From NCBI GenBank assembly GCA_946886475.1, contig CAMPIQ010000115.1, positions 1 through 12,214 on the forward strand: 12,214 nt of DNA, given 5' to 3'. Both the position numbers and the translations under genes were made by a program. The notes beneath the pieces are model-generated. The model saw only the letters and a program-made list of their open reading frames with translations, ran no database searches and was not told the origin of the DNA. Positions 6,453 to 12,214 of this stretch are shown here, piece by piece; position 1 is the stretch's first letter, and every line of letters begins with the position of its first letter. Source of the stretch: an uncultured Chitinophagales bacterium. Its GTDB lineage: Bacteria; Bacteroidota; Bacteroidia; Chitinophagales; Chitinophagaceae.

Positions 6453-7139
6453 ATGGCGGAATCAATCGTTCAGATCAGGCACGCGAATATTTATCAGGGC
6501 AATAATATGGTGTTGCAGGATGTGAACCTTACGGTAGAAAGAGGAGAGTTTGTATACCTGGTAGGAAAGACCGGCACAGGGAAGTCCAGCCTTCTTAAAA
6601 CGCTGTATGGTGAATTACAATTAAAAGAAGGAGAAGCTTCCGTAGTAGGATATGATCTTAAAACCCTTACCTGGAAAAAAGTGCCCTTCCTGAGAAGAAA
6701 CCTGGGTGTGGTTTTTCAGGATTTTCAATTGCTTACCGACAGGAATGTAAATGATAATCTCAAATTTGTTTTAAAGGCCATTGGCTGGAAAGATGAAAAA
6801 CTGATGAACGAAAAGATCAGTGATGTACTTGATAAAGTTGGATTGAAATCAAAAGGATTTAAAATGCCTTATGAAATGAGTGGGGGAGAACAGCAAAGAG
6901 TGGACATTGCCAGGGCCCTGTTGAATTCTCCCAAACTGATCCTTGCAGATGAACCTACCGGTAACCTGGACCCCGAAACATCAGATGAGATCATGCAATT
7001 ACTGATAGCCATTGCAAAGGATTATGGAACGGCTGTAATCATGGCCACGCACGATTATATGGTGATACAGAAATATCCTGCAAGGATGGTAAAAACAGAA
7101 ATGGGAAGAGTTATCGATAATGCTAGTATAGTGCATTAA
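6453..7139 (+). CDS. ftsE: Cell division ATP-binding protein FtsE
   Basis: ABC-type ATPase that with the membrane protein FtsX forms a complex controlling septal peptidoglycan hydrolases; it acts on the cytoplasmic face of the membrane. From the ATG at 6453 it has 228 residues, the usual FtsE length. Visible motifs: Walker [10 protein letters not shown] (38-46), Q-loop VFQDFQLL (Gln89), signature [15 protein letters not shown] (about 142-156), Walker [13 protein letters not shown] with Asp166-Glu167, and H-loop ATHD (His200). All catalytic elements are intact. An in-frame TTG at 6414 would add 13 hydrophobic residues not typical of FtsE and would sit on the predicted promoter, so the ATG is preferred. 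The Y-Q-G-N-N and L-L-K-T-L-Y-G elements argue for FtsE over the closely related LolD/MacB ATPases, though these cannot be fully excluded. No ftsX is present in the window. Its last 17 bases overlap a convergent glycosyltransferase gene. Confidence 0.87.
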   Translation: MAESIVQIRHANIYQGNNMVLQDVNLTVERGEFVYLVGKTGTGKSSLLKTLYGELQLKEGEASVVGYDLKTLTWKKVPFLRRNLGVVFQDFQLLTDRNVNDNLKFVLKAIGWKDEKLMNEKISDVLDKVGLKSKGFKMPYEMSGGEQQRVDIARALLNSPKLILADEPTGNLDPETSDEIMQLLIAIAKDYGTAVIMATHDYMVIQKYPARMVKTEMGRVIDNASIVH

Positions 7140-8238
7140 GCTTTGCAGCATTTTTTATGTTATTATAAACCGCAAGCACTTCGCCGCGGTTTTTTTTATG
7201 CTCTTCAGTAAAAGCAAGTTCATATAGTTCAATAAGTTTTTTTCTGAAATCATCCTTGTTATTGGCAATGGTGACCAGGTGTTCCACTCCACTACCTGCA
7301 ACGCCCTGTTGATTACTGATACAAAACCTTCCTTCTGTAAGTGCATGCAGAACTTTCAGCTTAACTCCAGTGGCATTCATAGAAGGCAATACATTGATAT
7401 GCGCATCGCGGATCAATGCATCCAGCTCCTCCATAGATGGCCTGTCGATCAACCTCAGGTTCCCTGCATTTTTTGCAAGCGACTTCAATTGTCCGGAAAT
7501 ACCATTTCCGGCAATTACCAGTACCATATCGAGCTTACGGAAAACCGCTGCCAGCCATTCGGCAGCTTTTACATTTTCAGCCACTTTCATATTGCCATGA
7601 TATAAACAGTAATCCCCTTTGCCTTCCCTGATCCTGATTTCCTGCCAGGGAATAAAACAGGGAATAAAATGAAACTGCCTAAGTCCTGCCCCCTGGAATT
7701 TTTCCATATCCAAACTGGAAAGACAGGCATATTTTACCGGGTATTGAGCCAGCCTTTTATAATACTTATGAATTAACCTGCTCTCCAATGAAAAATATAA
7801 TCTACGAACCATGCCGGGTTCCTGAACAGCAAGCCGTTTATAATACTCCGCTTCTTCATTGTGCATCCTTACCACAATTCTTTCCTTTTTATTTATAAAT
7901 GGAATGATGCCGCTGCAGTGTAAACCTTCAAGCAATATTGGATATTCATCTTTATTGAGTTTTTCAATGAGTTGCCGGTTGATCCTTGAGTTAATAATAT
8001 AGGGAACCTGGAGCGATACCGAAGAAATGCCTTTCCTTTTATAAGCATGAATTTCGGAACACCATTCTTCCAGCCCTTTAACGCCCCGGCTATTATTGTA
8101 ATCAAAAAAATGAAGTATGATCTTACGGCCACTTTGTGCCAGGGCAATGATCTTATAATACATATCAATGGCCCCTCCATAATCGGGAGGTGATGGCGCA
8201 TCGAGGCATACTATATGTATGGGATTATTCAATTTCAA
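7123..8238 (-). CDS. Glycosyltransferase, GT-B fold (GT4-like)
   Basis: A 371-residue cytosolic or membrane-associated glycosyltransferase, probably acting on a surface polysaccharide, lipopolysaccharide or glycolipid. The N-terminal Rossmann half has PSPPDYGGA (residues 15-23), the glycine-rich loop typical of GT4 enzymes, and HNEEAEYYKR (126-135). The donor-binding C-terminal half shows LYHGNM (212-217), VIAGNG, and GVKLKVLHALTEG (291-303), the region of the E-x7-E motif. At the first Glu position I see no acidic residue, and the second is replaced in L-H-A-L, so the sugar-binding site differs from canonical GT4. Its ATG overlaps the end of the upstream glycosyltransferase gene by 14 bases, so the two are translated from one transcript. 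Its 3' end overlaps convergent ftsE by 17 bases. Substrate cannot be told from sequence. Confidence 0.85.
   Translation of the reverse strand: MKLNNPIHIVCLDAPSPPDYGGAIDMYYKIIALAQSGRKIILHFFDYNNSRGVKGLEEWCSEIHAYKRKGISSVSLQVPYIINSRINRQLIEKLNKDEYPILLEGLHCSGIIPFINKKERIVVRMHNEEAEYYKRLAVQEPGMVRRLYFSLESRLIHKYYKRLAQYPVKYACLSSLDMEKFQGAGLRQFHFIPCFIPWQEIRIREGKGDYCLYHGNMKVAENVKAAEWLAAVFRKLDMVLVIAGNGISGQLKSLAKNAGNLRLIDRPSMEELDALIRDAHINVLPSMNATGVKLKVLHALTEGRFCISNQQGVAGSGVEHLVTIANNKDDFRKKLIELYELAFTEEHKKNRGEVLAVYNNIKNAAKLNALY
7167..7197 (+). terminator. Probable ftsE terminator inside the convergent gene
   Basis: AAACCGC (7167-7173), a 12-base loop and GCGGTTT (7186-7192) form a stem that continues into a run of eight T (7190-7197). 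It starts 28 bases after the ftsE stop and faces the plus strand. It lies within the coding 3' end of the minus-strand glycosyltransferase, where the T run encodes a Lys-Lys-Asn stretch. Confidence 0.55.
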
Positions 8239-9319
8239 AAACCTTTTTATAGAAATCTACCAGAATTTTCTCTTCATTCTGCCAGCAAAAAACCGTTCTG
8301 GCCTTTAACGCGTTCATTTGCATTTCGCTCAACAAGGCATCATTTTCCATTACAGAATTAATGGTATCTGCAATGGCAGGCGGCGTCAGTTGATCCAGCA
8401 AAACAGCCACACGGAATTGCTCATTGATCCTTTTATATTCAGGATAGGCCATAGTTAACTGGGGAAGGCCTGCATGCATGTATTCTGTAAATTTATTAGG
8501 CAGGGCCATAAACTGGTTAATGCCTTCCTTCTCGGCCAGTCCAATGCCCAGTGTGGCTTCCAGTGCTGTTTTCCTGAGTTCATGCGGCAGCATCATACCT
8601 TTTAATTCAATTTTTTCTTCTACCTTATTTTCGCTGATCAGTTTTTTTAATTTCTCCATGAAATTGCCATCACCGCAAATTACCAGGGGGTAGTTGACCG
8701 CTTTCATTGCCGGTATAAGGTATTCAAAACCCCTTCCTTCATTTACCGCGCCCTGGTATAACAAAAACTTCTGTTCCATTTTAACAGGACTATCATTTAT
8801 CAATACCGGTAGGTTCCTGATAACCAAATAATCACGCTGGTATTGTTTCCGGAATTCTTCGGCCAGTCCCTGACTAACCGTATATCCAAGCCTGAATGAG
8901 GGCACAGCAAATTTCTCTATGAACATCCATATTCTTTTTACTGCAGGCCTGGTTCTTACTTCTTTCAGTTCGGTAAAATATTCATGGGCATCGTAAATCC
9001 TTTGAACTGATTTGATACGGGAAATGAATAAGCAGGGCAAAATGGTATCAAGGTCAATGGCACAAATTCCATCCATTTTTTTGAATAGCAGGTATAGGAA
9101 CAACCTCAGGTTATATTCCGAGTAAAACAAAAAACCCTTATTAAATAAACAGCGGATCCTTTTCTGGCGGAAATTTTTTTTTTCTAAAGGAAGTGATGAT
9201 TTTAAAACCCTGCCAACGATCACTACTTCAAAACCTGACTGCGCAAGAGATGTACAGATGCGATGCATCCGCTGGTCGAAATTCAGATCGTTAGTTACAG
9301 TGAAATAAATTCTTTTCAA
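8225..9319 (-). CDS. Glycosyltransferase, GT4-like
   Basis: A 364-residue GT-B glycosyltransferase. The N-terminal half begins M-K-R-I-Y-F-T-V-T-N-D-L-N-F-D-Q-R-M and holds YDAHEYFTE (109-117), a common acceptor-side motif in Bacteroidetes GT4 enzymes. The C-terminal half has LYQGAVNEGRGFE (187-199), ICGDGN (214-219) and LPNKFTEYMHAGLP (273-286), in which the Glu and the AGLP turn of the donor site are conserved. No ATG is available at the family N-terminus; the start is TTG at 9319, with a weak AGG about 8 bases before it. It is the first gene of a two-gene operon with the overlapping glycosyltransferase downstream. The pair probably adds successive sugars to one glycan, an inference from the overlap. 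The sugar specificity is unknown. Confidence 0.85.
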   Translation of the reverse strand: MKRIYFTVTNDLNFDQRMHRICTSLAQSGFEVVIVGRVLKSSLPLEKKNFRQKRIRCLFNKGFLFYSEYNLRLFLYLLFKKMDGICAIDLDTILPCLFISRIKSVQRIYDAHEYFTELKEVRTRPAVKRIWMFIEKFAVPSFRLGYTVSQGLAEEFRKQYQRDYLVIRNLPVLINDSPVKMEQKFLLYQGAVNEGRGFEYLIPAMKAVNYPLVICGDGNFMEKLKKLISENKVEEKIELKGMMLPHELRKTALEATLGIGLAEKEGINQFMALPNKFTEYMHAGLPQLTMAYPEYKRINEQFRVAVLLDQLTPPAIADTINSVMENDALLSEMQMNALKARTVFCWQNEEKILVDFYKKVFEIE

Positions 9320-9375
9320 TATGCCTGGATGGTTTTTGAATAATCTGTTTGAAATCGGGTGAATCAGATAATCAT

Positions 9376-9383
9376 CAAAAATA
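9376..9383 (-). promoter_or_regulatory. Possible -7 element for the glycosyltransferase pair
   Basis: TATTTTTG on the minus strand is a full TAnnTTTG match, placed just after the terminator of the upstream receptor gene and about 57 bases before the glycosyltransferase start. No TTTG or TTG is found at 19-20 bases upstream (the nearest TTTG is 13 bases away), so confidence is low. Confidence 0.3.
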
Positions 9384-9390
9384 AGGTCAT

Positions 9391-9422
9391 AAAAAACAAA
9401 ACCCCGGAATGATCCGGGGTTT
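9391..9422 (-). terminator. Rho-independent terminator of the outer-membrane receptor gene
   Basis: A perfect hairpin with 10-base arms, AAACCCCGGA (9399-9408) and TCCGGGGTTT (9413-9422), around a 4-base loop. On the minus strand it is followed by a T-rich tail (TTTGTTTTTT, 9400-9391). It begins 10 bases after the stop of the minus-strand gene ending at 9432 and separates it from the glycosyltransferase pair. Confidence 0.88.
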
Positions 9423-9431
9423 ACTGAATGA

Positions 9432-12038
9432 TCAGAAATTAACGTTCATATCATCACCCGGATTTTCAACCCGGTTGGATTTGCGTTTGAAAAGACTGGC
9501 ATCGAATTTACCAAAACGCCAGTTGAGGTTCAATCTTACCACCTGTGCATCTCTTCTTCTTTCAGCATCCTGAATAAAGAAAGAGGTTTGTGTGAAGGCA
9601 TCATACTTTCTTGACCTGAAAATGTCATTTATATTTAGCGATATGGAAGCTCTCCTTTCTTTCAAAAATTCAAATCGGATACCGGCATCCACTCCAAAAT
9701 TGGGACGGATATAACCTTGTGCAGCTGAACCGCCGCCGCCAAACATACCACCCCCTCCAAATCCACCACCACGGCCGCCACCACCGCTTCCACCAGGAGC
9801 AGAAATGATCTTTGACTGGTAATCGGCCGACAACTGAATTGAAATATTCTTCGGAAGGCGGAATGTATTATTCACTTTAAAGAAATAGCTCAGGAACTGG
9901 TCCTGCTGCGGCTGACCGGGCAGGTCCACATCAATCTTTGCTGTAAAGAAATTAGCGTTGGTCATGAGGTCCCACCACTTGGCTATTTTATTCCTGCTGA
10001 TCAATTCCAAACCGGTAACATAACTATTGTTGGCATTGATATAACTGCTCACCTGCATTACACTGTCATAGGCTGGCACATATTCAGCCTGCTGGTATCG
10101 GGTGATCAGGTCATTTGTATTTTTAAAATAAACGGAAGCGAGTAAGTTATCCCTGTTCTTAAACATTTTGTTATACGACAGTTCAATTGAATTGGTGAAT
10201 TCAGGTGTTAATGCCGGGTTACCACGGCTTACATTAAACACATCAGAAATATCGGTAAAAGGAAATAACTGCCAAAAATTAGGGCGGTTGATCCTGCGGC
10301 TGTAATTTAACTGAACATCATTATTGTCATTGATCTTCTGGCTAAGGAACAAACTCGGGAAAAGACTGACAGGAAAATCAATTTTAAATGACTGGTTCTT
10401 TGAAACCAGGTCGCCTTCATAATTGGAACTTTCAGCTCTCAATCCAAGTTGATAACCAAAGTTTTTGATCTTGTTGGAGAAGGTGGCATAAGCGGCATAT
10501 ACATTATCAATGCTGTTAAAAACCACATTTTGTTCTGTGATCGGTGTTTTGGTTCCTCCTGCGCTTACATTGAAATAGTCTGTTCCGCTATTCATTTTCC
10601 TGATAGAGGCACGAGCACCCATTTCGAATTTGGAACGGTCGTTAATCGGATTACTGTAATCTGTCTGAAAAATAATATTCTCATTATCACCTTTTCCCAT
10701 CTGCTCCTGACCGTATGAATCATCGTAAACCATTCCCGGCAAACTATAATAATCGGAATTAATAAGATTATTGTTCTCATTTTTTCCTTTCATATAATTT
10801 ATATCTGCCGTGATCTCACGTCCGGCTTTGGGGAAGTTGTGTTTATAGCTTATCTGTGAATTCATCCTTTTAAACTCATTGGTTGAATTACTCACGCGTT
10901 GAAGTAATGAATCTTCACTGCCATTATTTCCCAGGTCGGTATAAATAAAGCTTTTGCTGTTGGGGTTCATGTTTCCTCCACCAAATCCCTGTGCAATGGT
11001 TATGGTGTTCCTGTTATCCATGAAGAAATCTATACCAACACGCCCAAATCCAAATTGTCCTTCCATTACGCTTTCATCAAGCTGCCTGGAAGAATAGGGA
11101 TTACCAAAGAAATTGGTTCTTTTTGTATATCCGTCACCCTGTGATTTTCTCTGATTGATCATGCCACTGGCAAAGAAATTTATTTTGTTCTGTCGGATAT
11201 TGATATCACCTCCGCCTCCGATCCTGGCCCTTGAATCAATATTAAAACGCACATTTCCACTATAACCTATTCTTTTATTCTTTTTCAAAACAATATTGAG
11301 AATGCCGGCAGTACCGCCTGAAGCATCGAATTTTGCAGAAGGATTGGTGATGATCTCTACACTTTCAATAATGTCGGCAGGTATCTGCTCCAGTGTAAGG
11401 TTAGTTGGCCGGCCATCAACAAAAATCTGTGGGGCGCTGTTCCTTAGTGTAACGTTTCCATCGATATCCACATTAAGAGAGGGAACATTTTTCATGATAT
11501 CAACCGCTGTACCACCTGCAGAAACCAGGTTTTTGTCTACATTAAATATCTTACGGTCAATTCCCATCTGGAAGATAGGCTTACTGGCAGTAACTGTTAC
11601 ATTGCCCAGAACCTGCGCATCAATTTCAATGGTGATGTTCCCAAGGTCCTTATCCAGTACGCTCATCATAGCAGCAGGGTCATTCCCGCCGCCCCGGTTG
11701 GGCATTTCGAAAGCCACAGCCTGCTCGTAATCCTTATAACCGATTCCGGTAACTTTTAATTTGTATTTTCCAAAAACGGGAATGTTCTCAATGCTGAAAT
11801 CACCGGAAGGGGTGGTAAGCATGCCGCCTACAATCACTTCTTTTGGTTTTTTTGTTACAGAGTCCATCCTGTTGGTAACGAGGGTCACTGATGCGGCTTC
11901 GATTCCTTTATTGGCCACATCAACAATTTTTCCGTAAAATCTTCCTGAAAGTTGTTGTCCGTTCCGCTGGCCGGGCATCTGGCTAAATCCTGAATACGTT
12001 GCAATACAACACAGTGCCAGAGCTAAAATCTTCTTCAT
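9432..12038 (-). CDS. Outer-membrane beta-barrel protein, TonB-dependent-receptor-like (PF14905-type barrel)
   Basis: A large outer-membrane protein of 868 residues from the chosen ATG at 12038. That start gives a classic signal peptide M-K-K-I-L-A-L-A-L ending near S-G-F-S-Q; an ATG six bases earlier (12044) is also possible. Residue numbers here count from the 12044 ATG. A carboxypeptidase-regulatory-like beta-sandwich (about 33-112) is followed by a plug domain (about 165-255) with VDIMKNVPSLNVD, IFVDGRPT and ESVEIITNPSAKFDASG, then a beta-barrel with the A-x-Y-x-x-F-S-N-K and N-Y-S-R-R-I-N-R-P-N-F-W-Q-L elements typical of this Bacteroidetes family. A glycine-rich stretch (about 749-773) is probably an extracellular loop. 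The C-terminus ends in F. No TonB box is evident, and no SusD-like partner lies beside it, so this is not a SusCD pair. The transported or bound substrate is unknown. It appears to be transcribed alone. Confidence 0.88.
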   Translation of the reverse strand: MKKILALALCCIATYSGFSQMPGQRNGQQLSGRFYGKIVDVANKGIEAASVTLVTNRMDSVTKKPKEVIVGGMLTTPSGDFSIENIPVFGKYKLKVTGIGYKDYEQAVAFEMPNRGGGNDPAAMMSVLDKDLGNITIEIDAQVLGNVTVTASKPIFQMGIDRKIFNVDKNLVSAGGTAVDIMKNVPSLNVDIDGNVTLRNSAPQIFVDGRPTNLTLEQIPADIIESVEIITNPSAKFDASGGTAGILNIVLKKNKRIGYSGNVRFNIDSRARIGGGGDINIRQNKINFFASGMINQRKSQGDGYTKRTNFFGNPYSSRQLDESVMEGQFGFGRVGIDFFMDNRNTITIAQGFGGGNMNPNSKSFIYTDLGNNGSEDSLLQRVSNSTNEFKRMNSQISYKHNFPKAGREITADINYMKGKNENNNLINSDYYSLPGMVYDDSYGQEQMGKGDNENIIFQTDYSNPINDRSKFEMGARASIRKMNSGTDYFNVSAGGTKTPITEQNVVFNSIDNVYAAYATFSNKIKNFGYQLGLRAESSNYEGDLVSKNQSFKIDFPVSLFPSLFLSQKINDNNDVQLNYSRRINRPNFWQLFPFTDISDVFNVSRGNPALTPEFTNSIELSYNKMFKNRDNLLASVYFKNTNDLITRYQQAEYVPAYDSVMQVSSYINANNSYVTGLELISRNKIAKWWDLMTNANFFTAKIDVDLPGQPQQDQFLSYFFKVNNTFRLPKNISIQLSADYQSKIISAPGGSGGGGRGGGFGGGGMFGGGGSAAQGYIRPNFGVDAGIRFEFLKERRASISLNINDIFRSRKYDAFTQTSFFIQDAERRRDAQVVRLNLNWRFGKFDASLFKRKSNRVENPGDDMNVNF

Positions 12039-12060
12039 GTGCATTTAATGTTTGAGTTTG

Positions 12061-12068
12061 CAAATGTA
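12061..12068 (-). promoter_or_regulatory. Predicted -7 element of the outer-membrane receptor gene
   Basis: TACATTTG on the minus strand, identical to the purM -7 box, lies 16 bases before the first ATG (12044) and 22 before the second (12038). No TTTG is seen at the -33 position. The leader would be about 12-18 bases. The 156-base gap 12045-12200 holds only this motif and the palindrome near its right end. Confidence 0.4.
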
Positions 12069-12172
12069 AACCAGCATGGAAGGGAAGTGGGTATGCATTA
12101 ACCTTATTTAACAATAAAAAATAGATGAACGGCAAGAGTTTGGCGTTTGAAGTAGTCAATTCATTAAAAGCA

Positions 12173-12200
12173 AAAAGCTTCTGAAATTTCAGAAGCTTTT
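12173..12200 (-). terminator. Perfect 28-base palindrome, probable terminator
   Basis: AAAAGCTTCTGAAA (12173-12186) is followed directly by its exact reverse complement (12187-12200). As RNA it can form an 11-base-pair stem with a 6-base loop. On the minus strand the stem runs into TTTTTGCTTTT, so it should stop transcription arriving from the right edge, from the probable tRNA. The plus strand lacks a T tract beyond the stem (GGG follows), so it probably works mainly leftwards. Confidence 0.65.
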
Positions 12201-12201
12201 G

Positions 12202-12214
12202 GGTGGCTAACCGG
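12202..12214 (-). tRNA. Probable 3' end of tRNA-His (partial)
   Basis: Read on the minus strand, the edge gives CCGGT (3' half of a T stem), then TAGCCAC (3' half of the acceptor stem), then C. TAGCCAC followed by C is the same as the acceptor end of E. coli tRNA-His, and a C discriminator at position 73 is a hallmark of bacterial tRNA-His. CCA is not encoded, which is common in Bacteroidota. The strong palindromic terminator starts two bases further on. Only 13 bases are visible, so the D and anticodon arms cannot be checked. Confidence 0.45.

Noticed and set aside
11296..11730. 144-codon plus-strand open frame within the outer-membrane receptor gene
   Set aside because: Antisense to well-conserved plug-domain coding sequence; composition is that of a reverse-frame shadow.

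Overview
The window reads as ordinary chromosome from a member of the Bacteroidota, most likely the Chitinophagales/Chitinophagaceae. The support is: a long, divergent PurM of the Bacteroidetes type; a BlaI/M56 pair whose sensor ends in TonB- and GldM-like modules; an outer-membrane barrel of the PF14905-like family; very weak Shine-Dalgarno signals; and several matches to the Bacteroidetes promoter consensus (TTTG or TTG, about 19-20 bases, TAnnTTTG). Base composition looks moderate and even. I see no transposase, integrase, phage gene, CRISPR array or broken gene. No gene-free stretch exceeds 300 bases; the longest are about 140-160 bases.

Layout. At the left edge, bases 1-95 hold the start of a minus-strand gene that runs off the window. 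Three plus-strand housekeeping genes follow: holA (DNA polymerase III delta), ribF (riboflavin kinase/FAD synthetase) and purM (AIR synthase). ribF and purM each have a -7 motif almost touching the ATG, which suggests leaderless or nearly leaderless mRNAs. Convergent to purM lies a two-gene minus-strand operon: a BlaI-type repressor (6329-5967) and a 793-residue M56 membrane protease (5970-3589), overlapping as ATGA. Two near-identical inverted repeats in front of the repressor fit BlaI operators and overlap its predicted promoter. ftsE diverges from the repressor. Two minus-strand glycosyltransferases that overlap each other converge on ftsE. Further right is a large outer-membrane beta-barrel protein with its own terminator. 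At the right edge are a perfect 28-base palindrome and what looks like the last 13 bases of a minus-strand tRNA-His.

How the genes work together. The operon that stands out is blaI-M56. The repressor and HExxH protease look like a BlaI/BlaR1 signalling pair. The sensor lacks the penicillin-binding domain of classical BlaR1. Instead it carries, in order, an N-acetylmuramoyl-L-alanine amidase (Amidase_3) domain with all expected zinc and catalytic residues, a short plug-like segment, a TonB C-terminal-like domain and a GldM C-terminal-like domain. A reasonable inference is a cell-envelope sensor that touches peptidoglycan and signals by cleaving its repressor. The adjacent ftsE (septal peptidoglycan hydrolase control in other bacteria) and glycosyltransferases (surface glycans) give a loose envelope theme, but nothing in the sequence proves a functional link.
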